Translations under genes and position numbers: made by a program
Assembly (NCBI RefSeq): GCF_003943935.1
Contig: NZ_RJOB01000001.1
Span: 238,396 to 302,395, forward strand
From: Streptococcus mitis
GTDB lineage: Bacteria > Bacillota > Bacilli > Lactobacillales > Streptococcaceae
Length of the DNA: 64,000 nt
Direction of reading: 5' to 3'
In this document: positions 46,627-56,400 of the stretch, in pieces
Numbering within the stretch: position 1 is the stretch's first letter
Layout of the letters: each line of letters begins with the position of its first letter
The notes under the pieces: generated by a model
Database searches by the model: none
What the model saw: only the letters and a program-made list of their open reading frames with translations
Told to the model about the DNA's origin: nothing

Positions 46627-46992
46627 TTATTCCAGCTCTATCCCCTTCTCTCGGAGATTATCCAAACACTCCTCATAGTAGGCATCGTCATGTTCGCTAT
46701 ATATAGGACTAGTCAACTTCTCCTCTGCTAAATCTTCATAGAGAGGACAGGTCTTGCCACGATAGTTCTTGTCCAGCCACTCTTGACTGACATTATAGCC
46801 ACGGTTAGCCATCTCCTCCATGATCAAGCGATGATAGGCATATAGACAATAGGGCGAGTGAGTAAAGACATAGTCCACCGTCGCATGCTTTCTGCCCCAG
46901 CCATTGCCACGTAGGGCGCAACACTCTCGATGTTGCCCCAAAAGTTGAGGACGCGGAAGTTGTGAAATCAAAGCCTCATGCCAAAGTCTCAT
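46627..46992 (-). CDS. PF03013-like (pyrimidine-dimer DNA glycosylase family) protein
   Basis: It is 121 residues. The opening MRLWHEALISQLPRPQLLGQ and HRECCALRGNGWGRKHATVD fit the conserved family related by Pfam to T4 endonuclease V; several members are called only conserved hypothetical. The C-terminus is acidic (DDAYYEECLDNLREKGIELE). It overlaps the preceding gene by 17 bases and is translated from the same message. Enzyme activity is not proven. Confidence 0.65.
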   Translation of the reverse strand: MRLWHEALISQLPRPQLLGQHRECCALRGNGWGRKHATVDYVFTHSPYCLYAYHRLIMEEMANRGYNVSQEWLDKNYRGKTCPLYEDLAEEKLTSPIYSEHDDAYYEECLDNLREKGIELE

Positions 46993-47380
46993 GGGAGTCT
47001 CCTTTCAGTAAAGTCGAATGCTGCAAATAGGTATTTGGATAGCGTTCAAGCAAATCTCTAGTCTTATCAATCACATCTTCCTTAGAAGCCTGACCATAGC
47101 GGTAGCGATCCAGCAAGATCATATAGTCCTTACGCTCAACATCTGTCGCTTTCTTTTTGAAATAGCCCCAAATATGCTGAAAAGCATTGCAAACCTGACC
47201 CCTATGCTCTGGAATCTGGCAAGCACGATCAATCATCTCTTGAACCTTACTCACCTCCACCGCTTCTTGCTTGAGATACTGACGAATCTCATTGTAAATA
47301 TTGCTGGAATGGCTCAAGACAAGGTATTTGTTTCTAGCCCAGAGTTGTTGGCATTGGGATTTTTGGTTAGTTTGTTCCAT
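46976..47380 (-). CDS. DUF1722/YbgA-like protein
   Basis: It is 134 residues. Recognisable pieces are ARNKYLVLSHSSNIYNEIR and FQHIWGYFKKKATDVE, the DUF1722 pattern. The domain is often fused or adjacent to DNA-repair proteins, and here it precedes a PF03013 protein with overlap. Function unknown. AAGGAG lies before the ATG. Confidence 0.65.
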   Translation of the reverse strand: MEQTNQKSQCQQLWARNKYLVLSHSSNIYNEIRQYLKQEAVEVSKVQEMIDRACQIPEHRGQVCNAFQHIWGYFKKKATDVERKDYMILLDRYRYGQASKEDVIDKTRDLLERYPNTYLQHSTLLKGDSHETLA

Positions 47381-47506
47381 GTTTCTCCTTGCTTTCTATC
47401 AGTTTCCAGGAAATATGGAAACAAAGTTGTATCTAAAAAATGAGCGAATCAATGACTTCACTTGACTGACTGTATGATTTTTCATCTTCTAAAAATTTTC
47501 TGACAC

Positions 47507-48592
47507 TTAGGAAACAAAGTAATAATTTTCTTTTAATTCTCGGAAACGGTCAAAACCGAGAATACTATCATTTTGTAATCTACCTAAAACGACGCTAGGA
47601 TGAATATCTATCTCCTCAGCAAAATGTATGATATCCATCTTATCAAAGTTTCCTTTTTCAACAAAAGCTTGATAATCTTCTGGTCTAATCAAGAAATCTT
47701 TTGCAAACTGGTCTGCCTGTTCCTCAGAACGAAGATAGGACTCACTGTTTCCTTCATCAGATGAAAAATCATTTTCCAGAATGTGCCCAATCTCATGAAA
47801 TAGTGAGAACCAAAAAATATCTGACGCTTTGTTTCGATCCGTAAGTAAAAGCAAGGCACTACCATTACTGAATTTTTTAGTCGCTCCATTTAGATTGGCA
47901 TTTGGCAAAGCAGGTAGACCTACTAGGACAACACCACAGTCTAGCAAGATATCATACAAGCATTGAGGGAAAACTTCTGGATTTTGTCTCGTCAACTTTC
48001 TCAACTCAGGTAGGCTTCTCTCTAACTTTTTACGGTTGAGCTTGGTAGTTGTTACATCACGTGCTTTTTTAGATGCCAACTCCAGCATGATATTAGAGTT
48101 TACTATACTTTTAGTTGTAAACTCACGCGTATTCCGATAGCTGACTAAATGGTTAAAAGATGTAAGGTTTTCTAAACTTGCCACACCTAGAATCTTGCGA
48201 AGCTCGACGATCTTTTCTTTCAAAGTATAGCGTTTGTCTGGAACGTAGCTTTCTTCCTTAAAATACTTGAAATCAATCATCTCACAAATGTCTTTCTCGC
48301 TACCTTCTTCTAGCTCTCTTTGTTCTACAATCTCTGCCACTTTTACATCGTAAGCATTTTGAAGATTGAGCCAAGTTCGCATGGAAACTCCGCTTAGCTT
48401 GGCAAGCTTATGAGCTGTTTCTTTACTAATGGACTCCTCAGCATTGACCAGCTTGCTGACAGTTTTTGCTGAAACCCCCAAACGCTCCGCAAATTCTTTC
48501 TGCGTTACGTTATACTCTTCAATCAACTCTTCAACATACTGACCTGGATGAAAAGCAATCAGGTCTTTGTATTCAACAATTTTATTAGTCAT
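47507..48592 (-). CDS. HTH-ImmA/IrrE protein, antitoxin-like
   Basis: It is 361 residues. An XRE helix-turn-helix lies at about 27-70 (NVTQKEFAERLGVSAKTVSK). A C-terminal ImmA/IrrE-type metallopeptidase motif is FHEIGHILEND (residues 265-275) with a downstream EEQADQFAKDFL. Such proteins serve as HigA-type antitoxins or as proteases that cleave repressors. Its gene overlaps the toxin-like gene before it by eight bases, making a toxin-first module. Confidence 0.8.
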   Translation of the reverse strand: MTNKIVEYKDLIAFHPGQYVEELIEEYNVTQKEFAERLGVSAKTVSKLVNAEESISKETAHKLAKLSGVSMRTWLNLQNAYDVKVAEIVEQRELEEGSEKDICEMIDFKYFKEESYVPDKRYTLKEKIVELRKILGVASLENLTSFNHLVSYRNTREFTTKSIVNSNIMLELASKKARDVTTTKLNRKKLERSLPELRKLTRQNPEVFPQCLYDILLDCGVVLVGLPALPNANLNGATKKFSNGSALLLLTDRNKASDIFWFSLFHEIGHILENDFSSDEGNSESYLRSEEQADQFAKDFLIRPEDYQAFVEKGNFDKMDIIHFAEEIDIHPSVVLGRLQNDSILGFDRFRELKENYYFVS

Positions 48593-48923
48593 AGTGATTG
48601 CTGACCTCCTCTATTTTTAGGATTTCGATTTCAACAGGACTTGGAAACACCTTTTCTAAATCCTCCTCACGAAATTCTACAATCAACCGATAGGAACTCC
48701 TTCGACCATCTATATCTAAAGCAAACTGCCCTTGTCTCTTTCCCTTGAGTTGGTGAAAGTGATACTTAGGAAAAGCTTTCACACTAGCCAAAGAATCCGC
48801 CGCTTCCAAAAAGTTGATCAACTGATGTAACTTTACAGCAATCTTATCCGAAAAATCTTTTTTCGCCTGTCTCAGCTCTGTGCACTGCTTTTTAACAGTT
48901 TTGTTTGTATAGATAAGCTTCAT
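48585..48923 (-). CDS. RelE/HigB-like toxin
   Basis: It is 112 residues. The start is the ATG at 48923 (MKLIYTNK), after AAAGGGA; an upstream ATG lies before that ribosome binding site. ParE/RelE-like features are VKKQCTELRQAKKDF, HFHQLKGKRQGQFALDIDGR and YRLIVEFR. It is expected to act on mRNA or translation. It lies under a 29-base palindrome at 48941-48969, so it is probably repressed by the HTH-ImmA partner. Confidence 0.78.
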   Translation of the reverse strand: MKLIYTNKTVKKQCTELRQAKKDFSDKIAVKLHQLINFLEAADSLASVKAFPKYHFHQLKGKRQGQFALDIDGRRSSYRLIVEFREEDLEKVFPSPVEIEILKIEEVSNHYD

Positions 48924-48940
48924 GTGTCCCTTTCTATTCA

Positions 48941-48969
48941 AATTAAATTACCTAATAGGTAATTTAATT
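48941..48969. promoter_or_regulatory. 29-base palindromic operator of the second toxin-antitoxin-like module
   Basis: Perfect arms AATTAAATTACCTA and TAGGTAATTTAATT flank one central A. The -10 TATAAT (48967-48972, minus strand) overlaps its upstream end, and the toxin start is 18 bases downstream. Confidence 0.85.
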
Positions 48970-48984
48970 ATACCATCTTTAGAA

Positions 48985-49016
48985 AATAAAAACCAGCCAA
49001 AAGTTAATTTGGCTGG
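48985..49016 (-). terminator. Terminator of the hsdRMS-kwaBA convoy
   Basis: Minus-strand CCAGCCAAA/TTTGGCTGG hairpin followed by TTTTTATTTT. It lies 36 bases after the last gene and just before the promoter of the next module. Confidence 0.88.
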
Positions 49017-49051
49017 GATTGTAGTTATTAATTTAGAATAAGAAATGTTAC

Positions 49052-49627
49052 CTATTTTCTTTTTAAAATGTAAATTCCATCACCTAATCTATAACTAGTT
49101 AATTCTACATCTGTTGCTCTCGCTGTTTCTATATCATCAAACGAGAGATTTGTTATGATATGATGAGCGTGAGGAAAACCTGTAACTCCAAATATCTTAA
49201 ACCCAAAAACTCCTAGAACAGGGTTTAGATAACTTGCATTACTGCCAACATACATCAATCCAATTAAAAGAAATAACAATAAATTCATGATAATACTAGT
49301 TGTATTATTCATATCAAAAGACAGTAACGGAGTAAAATACGTAACAATGTAGTTCATCAATGAATCACTTTCCGGTGATATTTCCATTTTTCTCGGTATT
49401 TTGATACTTTCCTTACCATCAAACTTAAATAATTTCCATAATTTAATAATTGAAATAAAAATTAGAACAACAAAAACTTCACGAATCAATTTATGATTGA
49501 AATCAAGAGCTATTAATCTCTCAAATGAGAATTTGGAATAATTAATATTACTACAAAGAAGCCATAAGTATAGTGGTAGATATGAGGTGATAAACAATGT
49601 CCACTTAGAAAAAAGATCTCGTTGCAT
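49052..49627 (-). CDS. KwaA-like membrane protein (Kiwa antiphage system)
   Basis: It is 191 residues with about four membrane segments: FITSYLPLYLWLLC (about 12-25), VFVVLIFISIIKLWKLF (about 50-66), a segment near YIVTYFTPLLSF (92-103), and IIMNLLLFLLIGLMYV (111-126), with a further hydrophobic stretch to about 150. Membrane topology, length and an overlapping KwaB-like partner fit KwaA, which senses phage at the membrane. Start TAATG overlaps the previous stop, with AAGGA upstream. Sequence identity alone would not prove KwaA; the call rests on the pair. Base composition is AT-rich relative to flanking core genes. Confidence 0.58.
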   Translation of the reverse strand: MQRDLFSKWTLFITSYLPLYLWLLCSNINYSKFSFERLIALDFNHKLIREVFVVLIFISIIKLWKLFKFDGKESIKIPRKMEISPESDSLMNYIVTYFTPLLSFDMNNTTSIIMNLLLFLLIGLMYVGSNASYLNPVLGVFGFKIFGVTGFPHAHHIITNLSFDDIETARATDVELTSYRLGDGIYILKRK

Positions 49628-50604
49628 TACATACGTCCTTCTTCAACAGTTTCAATCTCAGAAATGTAAGCTTTCACAAATGCATCTGATATAGCATTAA
49701 TCAATTGAACACAATTTTTCTCATCAGTAATACTTAACTTTCCATTACTGAACGTAACATCTTCAATTTCTTTATAAAATTTATGATTAGGGTCATTTTT
49801 TATAGTTTGTATTTTGTCAATATGTCTAACTGTTTCTGTAAAACGATTCGTATCAGAAACAATTTTAATTAACCTCGTAGCAAGTCTTTTACCATTGATC
49901 ACTTTTGTTTTCAAAAAATTAATCGAAGCTTGTTCAAATATAGTTTTTATATTTGCATCAGTATTTAGAATTTCTGTTGCTTGCTCAGCAAATTTTTGAT
50001 TCATTCCAAATATAGAATCAAATTTTGATTCTGCTTGATTGATTAAAATTTTTTCATCATTTACGATCATCAAATCAATCTTCTTGTTTAAACCAAACAG
50101 ATTATTTTGTTCCCTTAATTCAATTTTACTATCCGTAAAATTACCAATAATCCACTTTTTTTCTAACTGAAATGCATTGACAAACGAACCAATGAATTTA
50201 AGATTAATTAAATCATCCTTTTTTATGACAACCAAATAATTGTGTAATGTTTTTTCAGTTTCACTACTCGAACTAAGTAGATGTTGTTGTTCATCATTAA
50301 ATTTTGAAATTACAGATTGAATATTTCCGTAGTTCGACACCTCTACTTGCTCATGTACATTCTTATGCGTTACGACCGGATCATATGGTTTTATTTCTCG
50401 ATTACTAAAAATAGATTGACCCATACTTTCAATAATTGATTTTACCACAGTTTCTTTAGTTTTTTTATCAGCATCTTGTTTATATAAAAAAATCTCATTT
50501 TTCTTAATTTTAATTAGAAAAATCTTAACATATTCATCAAAATCTGGTTGTTGACTAAAAGAAGCCAACCCGTTTTTTTCATTATTAATATTTATTGGAA
50601 TCAA
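49627..50604 (-). CDS. KwaB-like protein (DUF4868, Kiwa antiphage system)
   Basis: It is about 325 residues. The stretch KIDLMIVNDEKILINQ then FDSIFGMNQKFAEQATEIL matches the DUF4868 core of KwaB as I remember it (hydrophobic DLMIVND strand, then a Phe-rich turn and helix). A late FSNGKLSITDEKNCVQLINA also fits. In Kiwa, KwaB binds DNA and blocks phage replication and transcription after KwaA signals. The start is TTG at 50604, with AGAGG upstream; an ATG at 50643 inside hsdS lacks a ribosome binding site. It follows hsdS at once. Confidence 0.62.
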   Translation of the reverse strand: MIPININNEKNGLASFSQQPDFDEYVKIFLIKIKKNEIFLYKQDADKKTKETVVKSIIESMGQSIFSNREIKPYDPVVTHKNVHEQVEVSNYGNIQSVISKFNDEQQHLLSSSSETEKTLHNYLVVIKKDDLINLKFIGSFVNAFQLEKKWIIGNFTDSKIELREQNNLFGLNKKIDLMIVNDEKILINQAESKFDSIFGMNQKFAEQATEILNTDANIKTIFEQASINFLKTKVINGKRLATRLIKIVSDTNRFTETVRHIDKIQTIKNDPNHKFYKEIEDVTFSNGKLSITDEKNCVQLINAISDAFVKAYISEIETVEEGRM

Positions 50605-50620
50605 TTTATGCCTCTTTCCC

Positions 50621-51844
50621 CTACTCCACCTTGACCTGCCCATTCATCAACATTGGCAAGAGCCAATCGCGAAGTTGGTTAAGTTCTTGGTTTTGTCTAC
50701 TTCTATTTTTGATTTCTCTATCAAATGATTTTACTAATTGGTCAAATTCCATCAATAGTTCAGTTGGCGGATAGACTAATTGTAATGAGTAAAGATCATC
50801 TTTCGTAATTGAACCAAATGTAGTTCCTACAGAATTAATCATATCAAATAGCTTTTTAAAATCTTGCATAACATTAAAAATATAGCTATTTGCTCCTACT
50901 TTACTATTAATAGCCGCTAAACCTCGACCTATACAACATCTTGTATCAGCGATATTCAAAGTCCCCACAGGTGCTCTAACACTTAACAAAATATCATCTT
51001 CTTCTGCTATCCTAGACGGTTCAGTTGTGTATTGTCTTGCTACAGGGAATCTCCATCCAAAATCTGTAGAACCTTGAAAAAATAACATCCCCTCTCCAAC
51101 TTCATTATAAGAAGTTCCTTTAGGAGATTGTCCCATAGTTATATTAGCAATTTTTTCCAACTTCTCCACTCCCCACCCCTCAGGGATTTCGCGTTTAAGT
51201 TCTGAGTTATAGACCATCTTTCCGCCTGATGATTTGTAGGGTTTGCCATTCTGGTCTGGGAAATCAAACTGCACAAACCAGTAGTCATAGAGGGTCTTAG
51301 CCATGACTTCCAACTCTTGGTTGATTTGGCTGTTGATAAAAATTTTATCGTCCAAACAGGTCAATACTTTAGCTATTTTTTGTCTTGTTTCCCTGTCATA
51401 CCAATTAATTTCAAAATTACCTATTCCAAAATGACTAATATTCGCTTGTGCACTTTTACTATCTACATTATTCAACACATATTCTAAAAAAACGGTATTA
51501 TTTATGCAGTAATAAATGAAATCAAGGTCTTCTTTAAAATTTGGATTAATTTTTGCAACTCGTTGATTTAGGAAGACAGTTCTTCCACTTTTGTTTCTAC
51601 CTACTTTCCCTATTGTTGCTCCTGTCATTGCAATAACAATATCATCGGGAAATACTTTAAATTTTTCCAATTTTTGGGTGGAGTATTTTGATACATCTAC
51701 TTTATCAGCATTTTCAACATCTATTATAGGTGGTTTTATATCTTTAATTTTAACAACCAAATTTTCTCCTACTCCAAAATCTTTACTTTTAAATGCGTAT
51801 CCACCATATATCTCAGATACTTCCTTTAATTTAAGCTTTTTCAT
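50621..51844 (-). CDS. hsdS: Type I restriction-modification specificity subunit HsdS
   Basis: It recognises the split DNA target for HsdM and HsdR. It is 407 residues with two target-recognition domains (about 1-150 and 190-350) separated by conserved helices (DDKIFINSQINQELEVMAKTL; the C-terminal repeat RQNQELNQLRDWLLPML). The start is the ATG at 51844 (MKKLKLKEV), after AAAGGG; two alternative starts lie just upstream. The first target domain is AT-rich (KFKVFPDDIVIAMTGATIGK), as expected for exchanged TRDs. The target sequence cannot be read from the protein. Confidence 0.93.
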   Translation of the reverse strand: MKKLKLKEVSEIYGGYAFKSKDFGVGENLVVKIKDIKPPIIDVENADKVDVSKYSTQKLEKFKVFPDDIVIAMTGATIGKVGRNKSGRTVFLNQRVAKINPNFKEDLDFIYYCINNTVFLEYVLNNVDSKSAQANISHFGIGNFEINWYDRETRQKIAKVLTCLDDKIFINSQINQELEVMAKTLYDYWFVQFDFPDQNGKPYKSSGGKMVYNSELKREIPEGWGVEKLEKIANITMGQSPKGTSYNEVGEGMLFFQGSTDFGWRFPVARQYTTEPSRIAEEDDILLSVRAPVGTLNIADTRCCIGRGLAAINSKVGANSYIFNVMQDFKKLFDMINSVGTTFGSITKDDLYSLQLVYPPTELLMEFDQLVKSFDREIKNRSRQNQELNQLRDWLLPMLMNGQVKVE

Positions 51845-51850
51845 CACCAA

Positions 51851-53458
51851 TTACCCTTTAAATTTCAACTTTTTAAAATTATCTAAAATTTCTTTGTCTA
51901 ACTGATTGCTTTTCTTAAAAAGGTTTGTCAGAGAAGCTTCAAAATCATTCATTTTTTCAGTAAACTCTTCTGCTGTGATATCCACATAGTCAATCTTGAT
52001 GTCAAAGTATTGGCCTGCGCTGAGAGAGTAGTTTTTCCCCTTGATATCCTCATAAGAGACAGTGACAGAAAAGTCCTCGACGGCTTCTTTCTTGATAAAG
52101 GTCTCGACGATTTTTTGCTCTTCCTCAGGAGAGAGCACAGTCTTTTGGTTCTTACCTTCCTTGACCTTGGTTCCGAGGTTTGAGGCATCGATAAGGACGA
52201 CATCGCCCTTGTTTTTCTTATCGATAAAGAGGATGGAAACGTTGGTACCTGTCGTCGCAAAGATATTGGACGGCATGGAAACAACACCAGCCAGCATTTG
52301 ATTGTCCACCAAGTGTTGACGGATTGCCTTATCAATCCCTGACTGGGCAGTGATAAATCCTGTCGGCAAGACAACGGCTGCTTGACCGTCTGGTTTCAGG
52401 GAGTAGATGATATGCTGGACAAAGAGCTCATAAATCGCCATCTTATCTTTAGATTTGGCTGGAACCTTTGGCACACCTGCAAAGAAACGCTCACTAGCTT
52501 CTGGCAAAGTCTCCACTCGGTCACGCCACTCTGAAAAGTCCAGCTTGAAAGGAGGATTAGACACGATATAGTCCATCTTCTCAGGATGGCGATTGGCGAT
52601 AATTGTATTCCCCTGTACGATATTATGAATGGAGTGTTGGAGGCCATTCAAGATGAGGTTGAGACGGAGGAGATTGGATGACTTTTGCGAGATGTCCTGA
52701 CTATAGACAGTGGCCTTATCCACACCGATACGACTAGCCAGATTCATTAGCAAGGTTCCAGAACCAGCAGAAGGGTCATAGATGCGCACGTTTGATGGTT
52801 GGTCATTCCCCACAAGAATATCAGCAATAATCTTAGCAACTGAGTGAGGCGTGTAGTACTCGGCATACTTGCCACCACCGTCTTTGTTGTAGTCCTTGAT
52901 CATGTACTCAAAGAGAGTAGAGAAAAAGTCAAATCCTTGTGAAAAAATGGTCTCATCAAACTTGACGCGTGCAAGGAGATTGATGATGGCTTTTGCCACT
53001 TCGTTACGCTTACTGCTATCTGATATTGTGTCGGTAATCAAGCGTTCATCAAATAGACGAATAGCTGTGTCGCCGTCTGTATGCACAGAGAAAATATCGT
53101 TATTGTCAATAGCTATCTGATTAAGAGTATTTTCAAAACTCTCGTAAAAAGTCGCTTCATTTTGCTGACGGTGAAGCGTTTCGATCAACTGGTCTGGCTT
53201 GAGCCAAGCCGTACTTGTACCGATATCCTCCAAGAGCCAGTCATAATCATCTTCACCCATTACCAACAAGTTTTCATAAGTGTTGGATTCATCCAGCACC
53301 TTGGCTTGATATAAAAACTTATCATTTAAAAACTTGTAGAGGAAAGACTGGGTGAGGAGTTTGTACTCACCCGCTTCTCCTCCTAGTCCCGCATGGGTAA
53401 AGACCGCTTTCAAATCATCTACCAAGTCTTGGACTTGGACTTTATATGTTTCATTCAT
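51851..53458 (-). CDS. hsdM: Type I restriction-modification DNA methyltransferase HsdM
   Basis: It is 535 residues. An N-terminal HsdM helical domain precedes an adenine methyltransferase with DPSAGSGTLLMNLA (SAM-binding) and VSNPPFKLDF (NPPF catalytic). It methylates adenine in the site chosen by HsdS. TAATG links it to the hsdR stop. Confidence 0.96.
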   Translation of the reverse strand: MNETYKVQVQDLVDDLKAVFTHAGLGGEAGEYKLLTQSFLYKFLNDKFLYQAKVLDESNTYENLLVMGEDDYDWLLEDIGTSTAWLKPDQLIETLHRQQNEATFYESFENTLNQIAIDNNDIFSVHTDGDTAIRLFDERLITDTISDSSKRNEVAKAIINLLARVKFDETIFSQGFDFFSTLFEYMIKDYNKDGGGKYAEYYTPHSVAKIIADILVGNDQPSNVRIYDPSAGSGTLLMNLASRIGVDKATVYSQDISQKSSNLLRLNLILNGLQHSIHNIVQGNTIIANRHPEKMDYIVSNPPFKLDFSEWRDRVETLPEASERFFAGVPKVPAKSKDKMAIYELFVQHIIYSLKPDGQAAVVLPTGFITAQSGIDKAIRQHLVDNQMLAGVVSMPSNIFATTGTNVSILFIDKKNKGDVVLIDASNLGTKVKEGKNQKTVLSPEEEQKIVETFIKKEAVEDFSVTVSYEDIKGKNYSLSAGQYFDIKIDYVDITAEEFTEKMNDFEASLTNLFKKSNQLDKEILDNFKKLKFKG

Positions 53459-56400
53459 TAGTGTTGATATTCCTCTTCATATCCTTCAAATAACGACTCG
53501 ACGATATAATTAAAATCCTGTCTTGTCAAACTACTTGCAGATTGGTTGGTTTTCATTTCAATCCGAGCTTCTTCTCGAATCATTTTCTTGAGAAAGTCCT
53601 CGTTATCTAGTACTCCTTGATTTTGACCGATTTTACGGTCTAGTCTGATTTTCGATTCCTTGATAACATGGTAAATAGCAGGAAAATCACTGACCATAGT
53701 CGAATTGGTTACGTGTTTGTAGGAACGTGCTGCCATTTCATCTCCGTCAAAATTCATAGTCAAACGTCTCATATGAGTATGATAATCTTCCACTGACTTA
53801 AAGAGCTCTTCGTACTCTTTTTGAATTTTTTTGATGTTTTCCATAGTATAGCCTTCTTGCCCATGAATCAGATGTTTTTTCATGATGCGTTGGAATTCTT
53901 CGTAAAGAGAAACCCACTCAGGATCTTTCTCATCACGCTCTTTTATGATTCCTCCAGCAACTCGACGCTTCAAATCTTCTAGGTCATTGGCCGCTAGACG
54001 GAGTTCTTCCTCCGCAATCTTGACAAAACTAAAACTGGTCTCAGACATGGCAAGATTTAAAAGAGTGCGACTAGAAAAGTCATCTGGCTTATCTATCAGT
54101 GACAAGGTCAACAAACGTCTTGAGATGACATTGAGCAGAGTTGCAATCTGAGCAATATCAATCTGTTCGAGCAAATGGGCATGACCAAGTAAGCGGGCGA
54201 TATTATAGTATTGCTTAATCGATTCTAAAGCCTTTCGGAGTTCATTTAGTTGCTTTCTATCCTTAATATCATCAATTGATTGAGAAAAGAACTCTAGATT
54301 AGAGGTTGGATAGTCTATGAGGATGCGCTCTGTCTTTCTGAGTTCCTGAGAAATTTCCTCAGCTGGCACAAAGAGCGAACCAAACACATCCTCTCCATTT
54401 TCCCCAGTCAGGGTTGTATCATACTCTTGATTGAGTTCTTCTAGATAAGCACGATTAGTCTTGTCAAACTCCTTAGAAATATCCGCAAAATCAACTACAT
54501 AGCCAAAGAGATAGTCCTTGTAAGGACGATTCACACGAGTCAAAGTCTGGAGAAGGTTATGAGCCTTAATCTTGCGACCTAGATAGAGACGCTTGAGGCG
54601 AGGCGCATCAAAACCTGTCAGGAGCATCGAATAGACGATAATGAGATCAATCTTACCTTCTTTATAGGCATCCACCTTTTCCTTTTTCTCTTCCTTGTCT
54701 CCCTCATCATGGAGGATGAGAGCAGAGGTCAAGTTGGTTGTTCCAGCCTTTCGTCGTTCTTCTAACTGCTTTTCAAGCTCACGCGCCTGCTTGGATGAAT
54801 CACAGACAATCATACCACCAATGGTCTGGTCATCAAAAACCAGATCACGCGCACGATTAAAGTCCTCCAGAATAAAATCAAGCATAGGTTCCACATAGTG
54901 CGGATGAGCAAAAATATCTTCTTTTGACAGATCTCCACGTTGGATTTCTTCATTGATTGCTCTGAGATTATCTTTATAGGACGTCTCGATATCTTCTCGC
55001 ATCAAACGCAAGGTAAAACCATCATCTATAGACTGGTTGTAGTAGTATTTATGGATATAATCCCCAAAAATATCACGTGTAGTCGCATGGCTTTCCTTTG
55101 TCTTACCATCTTTCTTGTAGGTAATCAAGGGGGTCCCAGTCAAAGCAATCTTGATTGCATTGGTATCTGCCTGATAGAGATTTGGCAGGTAGGAACCTCG
55201 TTCGTTATAAGAGCGGTGGGCTTCATCGATAAAGTAGATATTTTGACGATTGAGATCATAGCCAGAGCGATCGGTCAGGTCTGAATCATCTTTGAACTTC
55301 TGTATATTGACAACAGCGACATCATAACCATCTTGCTTTTGGTTGAGTTCTCTAGGATTGTTGATGCGCTTAACTTTTAGACCTCTTTTGGTAAATTCCT
55401 TAAAGGCTTGGTCTGCCAAGTCCAAGCGATCAACGACAAAGTAAAACTGAGGAACAATTCCCTGCTTTGAGAAATAATTAGTCAGATAGCGAATATTGAA
55501 GAAAGCTAAGGCTGTCTTACCTGAGCCCTGTGTATGCCAGATAACACCTTTTTTGACACCTTTTGCGATGGTTTCTTCTATAGCTCTTGTAGCGAAGTAT
55601 TGCGGATAACGCATGACATGCTTCTGCAATTGTATCTGACCTTCTTTGCTTTCTTCTTCTACATAAACCAGCCCAAAGCGAAGCATGAAAAGCAGGCGTT
55701 CTTTTTGATACAAAGAAGATAGGAAAGTATTGCAAGGAGTGTCGGGCTGTAAGTTTGTTGCAAATTCTGGTTGAGACTTGAGAACAAAACGCTTCACATC
55801 CTCAAGGACAAAGTCAATTTGTTCATCTCTTAAAGGTACAATTGAACCAAGAAAATCTACTTCTCTTTCTTCCTTGAAAGCATTAAACTTGGTTTTTGAA
55901 TAGGCATTTGAACCATAGTAAGAACCCTGTTTTTGTTGACCTTGGCCACTGATATAAGGCAAATTATCAGATAGAGCTATCAACTGGGTAATATTGTTAA
56001 AACGACGGAACTTACGATTTTCAAAACGGTATCTGGTTCTGTCCTGTTCTGACTGAATCCCTGTCTTTCCATCACGGATAGCATTGGGTTGTTTAACTTC
56101 GATATAAGAAAGGGGAAGTCCATTGATAAACACAACTATATCCGGACGAAATTCATCTTGTCCATTTTGACAAGTGACTTCAAGAGCCAGATGGAAGGTA
56201 TTGGCTTCAGGATTTTCCCAATCGATATAAACAGCACCTTCTTGTCCCTGTATCCTTTTAAAGAAGGAGCGCCCTAAATCATTTTGATCCAGTTCCAGCT
56301 TAATATTGGCCAATTCTCTCTCAAAATCTTCATCTGTCAAATAATTATTAAATGTTAAAAATTGCTCCTTAAAAACAGATACAAGAATATTGGTATCTGG

